This document shows, in pieces, positions 38,068 through 51,118 of a DNA stretch of 64,000 nt. The DNA lies in assembly GCA_025642065.1 (NCBI GenBank), contig JAODUP010000548.1:372501-436500 (forward strand), given 5' to 3'. This DNA comes from Paralvinella palmiformis. Its lineage: Eukaryota > Annelida > Polychaeta > Terebellida > Alvinellidae. The first letter of the stretch is position 1, and the number at the start of each line of letters is the position of its first letter. The translations under genes and the position numbers were made by a program. Below the pieces are notes generated by a model. The model was not told the DNA's origin. It ran no database searches and was given only the letters and a program-made list of their open reading frames with translations.

Positions 38068-38854
38068 GTTTTGCAAAAAGAGGATGTTTCGTCTGTCCTT
38101 TATGATATGACAGCTATAAGCTATTAGTGTATATGTATCGCCGAAATTACTTGACCAAGTTTACTTTGTCGGATATGATTTCACAAAGGTATTGAATGCT
38201 TTCAGTGGAAGGTGAAGACCAGATCTCCGACACATTACTCGTACAAACAGTGTTAATGTCCTCATAAGGCTTATCCTGTTTGACTTAGGTACTCGTCATT
38301 AAGGGTTCAACGCCTCAAACTTGAGCACATTTATTCGCCGTTTCTGTGCGATTCGTGTTTAGCCGGAGCTCATGTCAGCTCGCTAGGTGAAGGGTTGAAG
38401 GTCAGGGTCGTTAGCACTCCAACGGATGAGAGTTCTCTATGCCAAACCATCCACTCGGTGACGGCTATATATGACACCTGCGTATACGTGTGCCCGTGCA
38501 TCTATTGTGGTGTCTTGTCACCTTGGTGACATCGTCAAGCAGGTATCCATGACAGTTTTACTTATAAGGGAGTGGACTTTGTCTGTCAGAACCTGCTTGA
38601 ACACAACCGGCGAGTGTCGCCCATGTCATTAATACCTATGACCACTTACTTGTTCATTCCACCTAGCTCACATTAGACACCAGGCACACACACATATATT
38701 TCATCGTCTAGGCTGTTTTCCTCGCCAACGAATACACTTATACAGTTTTGATAACAAAGTCAGTGCATGCGCGCACACGCACCCGCACCCGCCCGCGCCA
38801 TACGAATCAACATAACATTGAAAAAATCATGAAAATAACACCAGCAGTAGAGTG
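38065..38854. other. Spacer
   Basis: No gene or named element. A tRNA-like smear around 38390-38450 is too degenerate to assign. Confidence 0.35.
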
Positions 38855-39060
38855 AGTGATTGATTAATTGATTGATTAAATGATTGATTGATTGATTGAT
38901 TGAGTGAGTGAGTGAGTGAGTGAGTGAGTGAGTGAGTGAGTGAGTGAGTGAGTGAGTGAGTGAGTGAGTGAGTGAGTGAGTGAGTGAGTGAGTGAGTGAG
39001 TGAGTGAGTGAGTGAGTGAGTGAGTGAGTGAGTGAGTGAGTGAGTGAGTGAGTGAGTGAG
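38855..39060. repeat. (GATT)n then (GAGT)n array
   Basis: About 40 bp of GATT grading into about 160 bp of uninterrupted GAGT (the CTCA repeat on the other strand). Confidence 0.97.
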
Positions 39061-39366
39061 TTGCATAGCCTCGGCCCTGATCACGCTTGGGGCAGTTGGC
39101 CAACAACCCATAAACACAGGTGCCCAAACTTCCTTTCGGTGAGTTGTAGGTCATAGTTAGCTGCCTAGCCGTACTTGTCATACAGAGTCGGATAAGCTTC
39201 TCGTCCAGTCAGGCAACTTTCAAAGATTTCAATGTCAAATGTACCATTTTATTCCAAATTCTGAATTTAATCAGAATTAGTGTCCGTGGGGAAGCATGAT
39301 ATTGTAAACAATCTGGGTGTCTCATATTGGATTATTCAGTTTTTTTAATACTGCTCCTCGGGTTGC

Positions 39367-39369
<3 letters not shown>

Positions 39370-39402
<33 letters not shown>
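39370..39402. repeat. (TTA)n trinucleotide
   Basis: About 33 bp of TTA. Confidence 0.9.
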
Positions 39403-39403
<1 letters not shown>

Positions 39404-40041
39404 GATGGTAGACTGGATGGATATTTATAACTGAAATCATAACAATAATCTTTAAATATAGACGATGACATTTTTTTTTGCTTTGCTTTGCTTACTCTTC
39501 ACTTGGGGGGTGGTTTCCCTAAATATGTGTACAGCCGACAAGCAGAGAGAATTCTGATCGTGTTTACACCGCGTACAGCGGACACGTGACGTGAAGATGT
39601 CAGCGGGTTTTACGGCCACGAACTATAAGCGGTGATTAAGCTGACATTGTCTAGTAGCTGTAAATAGCTGGCCACTCGAAGCGACCGAGTTTAATAAGCG
39701 CTGGTCACTGGTTCTGAGTTCAGATCCACTCCGCCTGTGTACACACGTAACGTGACATTCATTACCGACCACTCGAAGAACCATGCGTACGGCATGAGCG
39801 CGTTGTGTGCTAATATGTACAACGACCTGCGCTCGTCAAAGGCTCTGTGTGGTCAACACAAACACCTTTGTCTTACGGTATAAGTGTCACCTCGTTGTTG
39901 GTGACAAACCAGAGGCTGGCAGGTGTATTGTCGGCCGAGCTAGTATACGGCTACGTGTGCCAATTAATTATTATCGTCATTAATAGCGGAAGGACCGGAT
40001 GGGATGAATAGTTTTATCAATATTTAGTGAATAGAGCCATT
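39403..40041. other. Spacer
   Basis: No feature recognised before the MITE. Confidence 0.4.
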
Positions 40042-40902
40042 GCATGATGACGTCAAAAACCAAAACAAACCAGGCGCGCTTTGCATTGTGGGATTTATAG
40101 GGGGCTCCGCTGAGCGATAATACCGTGATAATCCCGCCATTTTAACCTTAAACGTCAATGTTCCGGATCTGTTTTAATCATGCCAAAAACTAACTCATAC
40201 GTACCGTATTGTCATGCCACTAGTAAGCTATATAAACATTTAAGTTGGCATGTGTTGGCCGCGGGATGAAACACTGAGAAAACGTTGGGTAGTTTTAATT
40301 CGAGAAATGACAATCTGCGAGTCAAATTTTTATAATATCAGTGTCAGTGTAAGATTGACTGAAACAGTGAAAGGCCCAAATAAAGTGTAATTTACCAATA
40401 TTACTATCCATCAGATCATAGATAATAATATTGATCAATAAAGTGTAATTTACCAAATTATTATATCCATAAATAATAAATAAAATTTACCAATATACTG
40501 GACTCTAATCTTCTTCTTTTCGTTAAATATAATTTGTGTGATTTACTATGAACACCACATTTTACCAGTCATTGTGAATATTATTGTACTATGGTTTACA
40601 ATGTTGAATACCACACTTTACTAGGATTTATAAAGTAGCAATGACGGACGATTAGCATATAGTTATAATCTGATTTTCAGTTTTGAAATACAATTTTTCA
40701 ACAATACCGACTTTTTCGGTGTCGAAGCAGAGCTAAACGGTACACTGATGTTAGTTTTTGGCATGATTAAAACAGATCCGGAACATTGACGTTTAAGGTT
40801 AAAATGGCGGAATTATCACGGTATTATCGCTCAGCGGACCCCCCTATAAATCCCACGATGCAAAGCGCGGCTAGTTTGTTTTGGTTTTTGACGTCATCAT
40901 GC
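40042..40902. mobile_element. MITE with 152-bp terminal inverted repeats
   Basis: Left end 40042-40193 and right end 40751-40902 are reverse complements of about 152 bp with about 5 mismatches by eye (roughly 97% identity). Both outer ends read GCATGATGACGTCAAAAACC inward. The interior (557 bp) is AT-rich, non-coding and contains a partly duplicated word ATAAAGTGTAATTTACCAA (near 40380 and 40439). No transposase is present, so this is a non-autonomous DNA transposon of undetermined superfamily. No clear target-site duplication is visible. High arm identity implies recent activity or gene conversion. Confidence 0.88.
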
Positions 40903-42022
40903 TTCAGGCTTATTGATCCAGTATACCTCCAACTTGTCTAAACAGGCGGCTCCATCTATATATTGAATTTATTTACGTGTTTGTTTACTTCTCTGTTTTA
41001 GACTAATAAACGTTACTTATTTTCCTATTCATTCTTAACAAAAATAAAACGACGCCACTCATCTTACATATTTCACTAAGAAATTATCCATCGACAAGGA
41101 AATTAATATCCCAAAGTAAAGCTTTCAAGAATAAAGAGTGTATTCTTCTGCCGGTCTGACATTCCCTCAGTGTTATTGGTATGGCATTACGCTACAGATC
41201 ATTGTTAGCCATGTCTGTGGCATATTTCATCCTTCAGTAAAATGTTTCACTCTAATCATCTCATTTCCGCAGGGAGTTGTTCTGGAGTGGCCAATGTGAG
41301 AACAACGTACTCACTCATTCATTCGCATTTCTTCCAGAAATATGCCAAATAATACGACAGCATCAATAACACGGTAGATGGCGCTATCAACACATCGGTC
41401 TGTTTCTGTAGTGGTTGTTTAAAGGACGTTGTTGTCATTCCTTAAGATAGAGTCACTTAAAGGATTGAACTCATCTATACCTAATGAACACACGCAGTCA
41501 ATCGTGTTATCAATTTCTGAATCGCGTTTTGACGTTCAAGCTTAGATAAGTAGTTTTAAATTTGTTTTAAAATTAAATTGAAAATGGTAAACACATTTTT
41601 CGATGCTTACAGACTAAATCAACCATTTATGCCGGTGAGCTCTGACGTTAGCGTGCTCGTGCCACTGACACTCGCCAGCGCGACCCGCAGTCTCCTTTAT
41701 GGGGCTAACAGGACCAAGTATGAAAAACGTATTACTGAGTTATATCATGTAGTTACAAATTTACAAAGCCCTCACCACGTACTTGGACAAAACTGGTTAT
41801 AACAAACAAAGGTCCCGTCGCCAGCCGAAATAACTCTAGCTACAGACTTACAAACAACTCGTTGTAGATTTGGAGAAACCTGACAAACATCGTTACAGAT
41901 TTCAAACAACAATCACCATAATTGGCCAGGCGTCCATTACGTATAACATGAGGTCGGTGACGTAATTGTGACGTAACAACGAACGCGGCTGAAACTTTTT
42001 TCTTCTTTGGCATCATATCGAC

Positions 42023-42029
<7 letters not shown>
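40903..42029. other. Spacer
   Basis: AT-rich. The ORF at 41578-41802 (74 residues) has no recognised domain. Confidence 0.4.

Positions 42030-42061
<32 letters not shown>
42030..42061. repeat. (GA)n run
   Basis: About 32 bp of GA. Confidence 0.95.
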
Positions 42062-42066
<5 letters not shown>

Positions 42067-44860
42067 CAATACGCTCAACATCGTCCTACATACAAACAGA
42101 GATCGGTATATCAGCTTTTAACTCTCACGGTAAGACCGCAAACACAAAGAGTAACTTTGACAACAAGCTCCGATACCCCGACCTCGTTGACAACAAACGT
42201 ACATCTCTCCGGCGCGAGATAAAAGCCCCGAACGAGTGGCTGAACTCGCTAGACATTATATAAGATCTGATTGTTATAGTAGCGAAGTGTTCGGTCTGGT
42301 CGGACTGGGGTAATTGGCAATTCTGATAGACGGGAATAAAACTGACAACTCGCCTAGCTCGATGGCTCATAAACTCTTGGTGCTGAAGAGAACGGGTCAG
42401 GTCGGATTGGCCATCTCGTTGGCGCACGTGTATTTATATTCGCGGGTGGCACTTGACTCCGGCGACAAAATTAAGTGTTTTCAATTCTGTATACCTCGGC
42501 ATCTTTATTGGACGGATGGGGGCGAGAGGGATTCTCAAAAGATGTATGGGAGCTGTAAACGTAACAATAAATAAGAAAATTGATATCGGTCGAGATGAAA
42601 ATATTTAGACCACCAACAATTGACCAATTATAACGTTCGGAAAAATCATTGGCGGTTCGTTTAAATTAGAAAATAGATTTTTCTCTTTTCAGCGTTGTAT
42701 GTCTTGTGGTTATTGTGCTAATGAAAATATGTCAGTCAGCTAGAATCTGAGCAAATCAGGAATAAATTATTAGATTGTGGCGTGAAAACAAACTGAAAGA
42801 AAAATTAGGTTAATTAATTAACTCAAAGGGTTTGACATTAAAAGCAAGATCGTGCATGGCTAAACTACTGGAGGTTATCACAGCTGGACGTATGTGACGT
42901 TACAGTTTGGTAATAAGTGCGTGCGTGTATGTGTATGTACGTGCACGTGTGTGTGTTTGTGCGTGTGTGTGTGAAGATTTCTGGCACCATACGTGAAGCG
43001 TTATCAACAGTTATCTCGTATCTGAGCTAACAGGTTAACCATTATTTTATTCTGTAGCAAATCTCAATTTTATGTTTAAGTAGGTGATGCTCCTATATAG
43101 CTGCGCGGCTACAGAGACCCCCCCCCCACCATCATCCGTACTCCATCCCACCGAGAACGGATTGTATCATTTTGAAGTTAAAGAAAACACCAACGACGAA
43201 TGGTTGTAAAAACAAACTAATTCTAAAGTGATGTCACGAAAAACGTCGCTTCAATTAGAAAAATACGTTTTGTTGGCTTTTCACTTAATTGTTTATTTTC
43301 TATTTGCGCTGAGAATCAGACAGGCGTTCGGAATTAGTATAATTGATCTAATCTTGTCAGGTGAACTGCTGGTGAGAAGATGAAGAAAAATACCACCACC
43401 AACAACAATAACAACAACAACGACCACGACAAACCAGTTGGTCGTCCGTGGTCGGGTACACTCCACGGGTCAGCATGTACAAAGTGGTTCTTGTCTCGTC
43501 GGAGCCGAGTAATTGCTCATCTTCACCGGGACAATTGTCCCAGTGGCAAGCCGAAACGCGATATCTCCACCGAGGTGCTTCTCCGACGCTGAACGTTCGT
43601 CAGACGCCGACAGATCGAGTATTTCCTCTTTGTTATTTCGTTTTCCTCTTCGCACGTGATTCATTACGCCGATCTTCTAGTCTAACAGACCTGGGGGGGG
43701 GGGGGACGTCCGAGTAGATAGTTGCCCGGAGTCATGCGGCCAATTTTCGCCTACAGCGCGATTTTTCAGCGCCACTTTCTCGCCGTTCGATGATGGATGC
43801 GAGATAGCCGAGATTGACGTTGATGGATAGCACGATCACCCGGAAAGTCTTCGTCGGTAGATGAGTACGAGCGAAAAAAAGTGACAACCGGATGACAACG
43901 TGAACTTATCAACGTTGTCACGTGACTGGCTTACCAAACGACGTCATCGAGTTGATTGAACAAAGTATATTAAGATTACACGCCTTGGAATATTAGTTGA
44001 GTATAAAATAAAGATCAAAGTATAAAATTGGATTTTTATAACCAAGCATCATCAGATTGTGATTCTTGTCATCGTATTCGTCACCCTTCATTTTTGTATA
44101 CCGGCGAATCTTTGACGTTTCATTGAGTTAAAGATCCTAGTGTTCTATTTCGTAGTCGTTAGCGATCCGTCAGTAACTTCATTAGAAAGTTATGAATGAT
44201 TGAAGAGCACACCTTATGGCTCATAGCCCACAAGGTCCGTGCGCTTCATTTGCACCGGATCAGCTTGCGGTTGCTCCAGACGTTTTGGTATTATTGGTGT
44301 TTCAGAACATTTTGGGTCGGCGTAGTACATTCTTCCGTCGACTCAGTGACAACGGTTGATGGATGGGATTGGTTGGCCGCATAACGTGATGAATTGGCTT
44401 TTTACCGCAGCGCCTCCTTTTTACTGATGGCCTTTGACTAAATCTGACTGATTACTCGGGAGCATCATGGCTCTCCGCGATACCAAAGAGCTGCAATATG
44501 TCAGCCCGAAGTACTGGTGGCTATGCGCAATTCGTGTCGCGCGTCACATTTTGGGAAGTGAAGTCTCCCGCAAAAATAACGCGCTATTATTTGCCGCTGA
44601 GAATGATGGATGATAATAAGGGCCTGCTGTAATAGAAAAGAAGCGCGTCAGCTTCTACTTAGTGTCATCAGCTGACTAATTTGTGTCTAAATTGTTAGGT
44701 ATTTGAAGAATCATGACACACCCAATTGTTGCTTCATGATAAACGTTCCTGGGTTCGTCTGAAGGGTTAGAAGCCAATAGAGACCATTGTAATTTCTTTC
44801 TTATATTGAGGCTATATTTCGGGTAGTATCACCTTAATCGAGACGAAAACCCTACATTCG
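42062..44860. other. Stretch without recognised gene
   Basis: Several ORFs of 62-100 residues without domains. Short GT-rich run at 42918-42972, poly(C) near 43119 and poly(G) near 43692. Confidence 0.4.
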
Positions 44861-44883
44861 CCATATATATATATATATATATA

Positions 44884-44919
<36 letters not shown>
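44861..44919. repeat. (TA)n-(GT)n compound microsatellite
   Basis: About 24 bp TA joined to about 33 bp GT. Confidence 0.95.
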
Positions 44920-46289
44920 CAGTAGATGCCTTCGATTTATTCAAACACAGTTCCGAGTCAGTAACCATCCAAGGTCATTTCTGACCAAGGTCTAGGACGT
45001 TGGACAGATTATAACACGCGCGGCTTTTAGACGGGATTTTTGGGGGGATAACGTTGAGTGCTGTGACAACATTCGACTACTAATAATTTAACCATCATTC
45101 ATAATGACTATTTCTTATCGGGGAAAATGGCATCGCGACGAAGGTCCGACACGTTTTTGTCGTTAATGTCGACTTGAGTGCCGTTGGATTTAGTCGGCCA
45201 TTTCGTATTGGGGCCGAAGTGTGCGTGGACTGTTCGGACAATGGCGGCGTCCGTCTGAGAACGGCCGCTTCTCGATGAGTAGCCTCAAACAAAGGCCGTC
45301 GTCGATCCCCGTCCCTCTTCTGACAGATGAATGGTCCGAGATGAGTCGCCATTGAGCTTTAAACGCGTAGAAAACACGTTAATTACTAGTTAATAAGACT
45401 AAACGCTATACCGGCGCGTTGCACCAATCCGTTGCTCTTCGGCTAACAATGGCTCGTTTTGTTCTTTTTTGCACTGCACCAGAAGCGAACGTATTGTTGC
45501 GTTATGCGTGGATGACCTTACATCAGTTATCAGCGATGGTGGCCGGTGGTCGTTATGAGCCATATAATTTCGGCTCATCATGTATTGCTTCCATTGTCCG
45601 TATCGGTCCGCGTTCGTCTGTCACGGACGGACTGGACCGTGACATCGGCGAGGACATGTGACATTCCTTCTGGCTCTCGAACCACACACGCAACGTTAGC
45701 CACCGGCCACAATAACGGGCATTAGGCGAAATGTACGTGAAACGAATCGTAAAGAGTTTAAATCTCATTGAATTCCGGGGTCGATTCGCCCGATATTGGC
45801 ACGTCGACGTCATTATACGTCTTACTCAATTCGGGATACGACGGTCGCGTCATCGTCGACAATAAACGTCACGTTAGGCCGTTATAGCGTTAACAATCGT
45901 CATTGTACTATCGTGAGGAGATACTCTATATTTTGATGAACGATGTAGATAAGACATTTTGAAAGGAATACTTTTGTCGTTTTTGATGTCAGGGAATTTT
46001 TTTTATTGTTTGGATGCACGAGTTACTCGACGCATCGAGATCTATTCTATTGTGATGTTTCATTCTCCATTTTATGGTCATTCTACGTATACAACGACAG
46101 CGGATATAATAGAAACTTGAAGTTAAATAATAAAGCTTTATACGCATCTAACTAGATCTAGATAGAGTCAATTGGCTAGAAAGAGAATTGGTATAAACGA
46201 AACAATTCCTCGATATTGCGATATTATTTTGTTTAATATATTCCTTTAAGAAAGATAATGATTGATGTTTGATGTTTTATGGCCATTTT
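44920..46289. other. Stretch without recognised gene
   Basis: CpG-rich at 45100-45360 and 45540-45860. ORFs on both strands (80-86 residues) have no recognised domain. Confidence 0.4.
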
Positions 46290-46610
46290 TGTGCACATGG
46301 TAGGTTAAATGGGCCGAGCGACCTCCAAAGGTAATGAAGCCAAGTCAAAGAATAATTATTATCTGTTAAATCACTTTAAGGGTTTTTACAGACATAATAT
46401 TGGGGTTATTATTATATTATATATTATTTGGACAGCGCCTTTGAATGGCTCCTGCTAGTAATGGCGCTTTATTAAGTATACATTATTATTATTATTATTA
46501 TTATTATTATAAGATGAAACACCCTTCAGTTATGCCCACCCCGAGATTCGAACTCGGGTGGTAGTGATCTGTGATCCAACGCGCTACCAGTTGGACCACG
46601 CTATTACTTA
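46290..46610 (-). mobile_element. tRNA-derived SINE interrupted by an AT-rich insert
   Basis: On the minus strand the tRNA-like head (A box TGGTCCAACTGG, B box GAGTTCGAATCTC) lies at about 46540-46605. The 3' body (CTTCATTACCTTTGGAGG, CGGCCCATTTAACCTACCA) lies at about 46290-46345. About 165 bp between them, including (ATT)n and a GTAATGGCGC stretch, is absent from the copy at 18305-18504. The insert therefore looks like a later insertion, possibly another short element. Confidence 0.8.
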
Positions 46611-47198
46611 ACGTATCAATAAAGTTATGTATATATTATGAATTATGTATCGTGACTAGAGGAACGATAAAAGAGGATTGTTTTTATCGACATCAGAAAT
46701 ACATGAAGTAATACATTAAAACGTAAAACTCATCTTCATCGACATCAGAACTCATTCTAAACTCAACTGATATCGGATGTACAGATATCAGTCAATTTCT
46801 GTCAATTGACACCCCCCCCTTTAGTCGTTGTAGATTTCAGGCAATGTTATAAGTTTGTTTTCTGTACGTGAACTTTATCAATGTGATTAAATAATATATA
46901 CAGATGATTGATCTATTATTGATGATCGATAGAGCTGTCTGTGACGGGTTTAGAATATTATACCATGAATGGTTAGATCCTAATTATCGACTGATTCACA
47001 CACATACGCGCGCGCACACACACACACACACACCTGCGCACGCATACCTATAGTTAAGCAATAAATTCCAAGCGACTACCATATCAGCACACACAATCTT
47101 AAAGTCACTAATAACAATTCATTTATTAAAAATTGTATCAACTCTTTTCAACAATATATCACCTTTAACTACACTTCTTTGTTATACTTTCGTTTACT
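46611..47198. other. AT-rich spacer
   Basis: No gene seen. Contains a short CA/CG run near 46998-47032. Confidence 0.4.
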
Positions 47199-47204
47199 CT
47201 CTCT

Positions 47205-47248
<44 letters not shown>

Positions 47249-47340
47249 CGCGCGCGCGCGCGTGTCTGGGTGAGTGAGCGAGTGAGCGACCGAGTGAGTG
47301 GGTGAGTGAGTGGTGTGGGGAGCGTGCGAGCGAGCGAGCG
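47199..47340. repeat. Compound (TC)(GT)(GC)(GAGT) repeats
   Basis: CT-rich, then short GT and GC runs, then GAGT/GAGC repeats to about 47340. Confidence 0.9.
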
Positions 47341-47954
<614 letters not shown>

Positions 47955-48999
47955 CTAAATAAATTATGCTCACTCAATTCACTTACTTACTCACTCATTC
48001 ACTCACTCACTCAGCCATTCCTTTACTCACGTATTTACTTACTCAAGAACTAGATTAAAGACATTTGATCAATCAACGTTACGTATCATTCTATTAATAA
48101 ATATTTATTTTGTTTGTTAAGCCTCGACATAAATGAAATGATTTATGAGGCTGAAGTCTTTCGTTGACGTATGAAACATCCTACAGTCAGAGGTGCTCAG
48201 TGCTGTGCGTCATGGACTCCACTAAAGGAGTTGTCATTGCACGATTTGAATATTCTCTCGGCGCGTGCTTGCTTGCTTGCTTGCGTGTGTGCGTGCGTGA
48301 GTAGGTAATTTTTTTTTAAATATTCACCAAAAGTAACCGTGACGTGGTCTGGTTGAAACGTCTAATCACAAATAAACAACCTGACTCCATTACCTGCCGA
48401 TGGACATCTGACGTAAAGCGTGGCAAGCTATTTCGTGGCGAGCTATAATTTGAGGACATCACTCACTCGCAATATTAATCGGGAAAACACCGATATTAGG
48501 GTAACCGGAAACCGATCGGGTTTCCTGAAATTCCGCTCCAACGCCATCATCGCGATGGCCGTAATAACGAGGCTTCGAAATATGTACCGAGCACGTGACC
48601 TCGCCGACGTTTCTCGCGTGACCCGAGCGATGGCGTGACATCATGGCGGCCAACGGACGTAAAAAGTCAACGAGAATGGGCCGTTTCTCTTCGGGGGTCG
48701 GTTCACACCCTTCGCTTCCTAGAGGAAGATGAAAACGTTTCCTGTAGTCGCCAGGGGGTGCCCTTGTCCGGCCGGTTGACGTATTAAGATGTTTTGTGGT
48801 GTGGGAAACGTAGAAAATCTGCCGAAGTAATTGATAATACGTGTGATGACGGCTAGTTAATTGGCGGCCTCTGTTCCTCTAATGTCGGACGAGACGCCAA
48901 AGAGCGATATCCGTCTTATAATTGTGTAGCATTACGAGCCATTATCAGTGGTAAATTACAGGCACAGAGAAAAGACCAGTGTGTGTGATTCTCTTTCTC

Positions 49000-49001
<2 letters not shown>
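47955..49001. other. Spacer
   Basis: Short CTCA/TTAC repeats near 47969-48045. The CpG-rich part 48400-48660 carries ORFs without recognised domains. Confidence 0.4.

Positions 49002-49040
<39 letters not shown>
49002..49040. repeat. (GT)n microsatellite
   Basis: About 38 bp of GT. A (TA)n run follows at about 49277-49308. Confidence 0.95.
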
Positions 49041-49041
<1 letters not shown>

Positions 49042-49273
49042 AGACAGATGGGACTACGACCGCCAATATGTCTGACTGATGTGTTAAAAGAGACGGGGTA
49101 TGTCGGTGACTGGGCGGTAATTGTTGGAGAGAGGTCAGCCGAGATATTTGGGTCGTCTTCGTTAGCCGTTCAAAAACCACTCGGAGACTCTTTGATACGA
49201 AAACACAGTATCGTAGAACAATGGCATAGACTTAGCTTATATCATCAACATACCAACGTCATATCACTACAGC

Positions 49274-49311
<38 letters not shown>

Positions 49312-49429
49312 CTTTTCCGAGAAGCTGATGAGATAATGATCGAAGTTAATGAAATACTCTCAATTGTATCTGGTCACTTTATACCAAATTGAAGACAGCT
49401 CTACTGTTTATGTTATGTCACGAAGTTTT

Positions 49430-49499
49430 GTGCGCGCGCGCGGGCGCGTGTGTGTCTGTGTCTGTGTGTGTGTGTGTGTGTGTGGGGTTAATGGATGAT

Positions 49500-49544
<45 letters not shown>

Positions 49545-49593
49545 TGTATGTATGAGTGATTGAGTGTGTGTGTGTGGGGGGTTAATGGATGAT

Positions 49594-49639
<46 letters not shown>

Positions 49640-49730
49640 TGTGTATGTGTGAGTGTGTGTATGTGTGTGCATGCGTACGAGTGCATGAACGTGCGTACAT
49701 GCGTGTGTGTATATGTGTGTTTATATGTGA
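49430..49730. repeat. Duplicated GT-(TA)n module
   Basis: GGGTTAATGGATGATTATGT followed by (TA)n and then GAGTGTATGT occurs twice (from about 49485 and about 49578), so a unit of roughly 90 bp has been tandemly duplicated. GT and GTAT repeats flank it. Confidence 0.85.
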
Positions 49731-50514
49731 GTGCCAGTTCATAATGTAGAGAATCATACACTGTTATACACACAACGGCCACTGTCCATGCATAGAGCTC
49801 GCGCATATATACAAACACACGCAGACGCCAGAGTACATATAACACCATTCATGCATACAGTGGGTGTTCGTGCACAAAGTCGAACTGATCATGTCCAGAT
49901 GTGAGTGTTAGCACAAACTACGATTTTTCATGCACAAATAGTTCGTTCTCACACAAAAGGGCCCCTTTTCACACACGCGGACATTCCATAGTCAAGGGCT
50001 AGCTGAGAGAGAGAAAGAGGGAGGGATAGAGAGAGAGAGAGGGGGGGGGAGGAGGAGGGGGAGACGACATAACCCGTCCTTGGCATAATGTGAAGGTCAC
50101 GTTAAAGATTAAGATTAGATTATCAAGATGGCGGTCGGATGTAAACATAGTCTAAATGCTATATGACGTCATCAGACTGCTATCACCGTGAGAAAGCTCG
50201 CTGTTTACGACATTAAGTTGACATCTTTCTTTTTGTTTGTCAATAAGTCGGACGTGATGCCGTCCACATAAACGTAACCTATACGATAACATAGTCATTG
50301 ACATCGAATCGACATCTCAGAGTCAATTTTGTTATTGTTTGTTATCTATAGATAACAACACAATAGCGATGATGACAACAACAATAACAACATCTATTCT
50401 GTCCTTTCTCTAACAATAGAATAAAAATAGTCCTATAAGTGTAACTGCTGATTTCAGTTAATTATTTTCTGCAAATAAACAAATTAAACAACGACGGCCC
50501 GAGAAACACAATGC
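49731..50514. other. Spacer
   Basis: GA/GG-rich patch at 50008-50062. No gene recognised. Confidence 0.4.
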
Positions 50515-50541
50515 ATAGATAGATAGATAGATAGATAGATT

Positions 50542-50589
<48 letters not shown>

Positions 50590-50610
50590 TATAGATATAG
50601 ATAGATAGAA

Positions 50611-50660
<50 letters not shown>
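50515..50660. repeat. (GATA)n-(GA)n compound microsatellite
   Basis: About 100 bp of GATA with minor variants, then about 34 bp of GA. Confidence 0.97.
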
Positions 50661-50662
<2 letters not shown>

Positions 50663-50919
50663 GTCGCGAAGACCCAAAGTCTTCCGTGAGGTGACCTTCG
50701 CTTTGTGAAACCAGATATTGTTAATTCCATACCACCGAACCGATGACCTCGTCGTCAATATTGATTGACCTTAGATAAGGCCACTAGCCATCGATCAATG
50801 ACTAACCAGACAGTTTGTTATTATGGTATTCAATATTTTTTCCGTCCTGACTTATCTCTGATAAGAGAACTAGGTACTGATGGGTGTGGGGGTATAATGC
50901 CGGAGGGCATAGAGGCGCC

Positions 50920-51118
50920 CATCACGGAGACTACCCCATCACGGACACTACCCCCATCACGGAGATTACCACATCATGGAGACTACCCCGTTACGGAGAC
51001 TACCACATCACGGAGACTACCCCATCACGGAGACTACCCCATCACAGAGACTACCCCATCACAGAGACTACCCCATCACGTCGGTTACCCCATCATGTCG
51101 GTTACCCCATCACAGAGA
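50920..51118 (+). repeat. 17-bp minisatellite, ACGGAGACTACCCCATC unit
   Basis: About 11-12 imperfect tandem copies. The last copies change to ACGTCGGTTACCCCATC. Three overlapping ORFs (SRRLPHHGDYP type) result because 17 is not divisible by three. No inverted partner nearby. Confidence 0.93.

Noticed and set aside
41578..41802. 74-residue plus-strand ORF with normal composition
   Set aside because: No homologue recognised and no splice or promoter context.
50920..51118. CRISPR-like array
   Set aside because: Head-to-tail 17-bp units without unique spacers.
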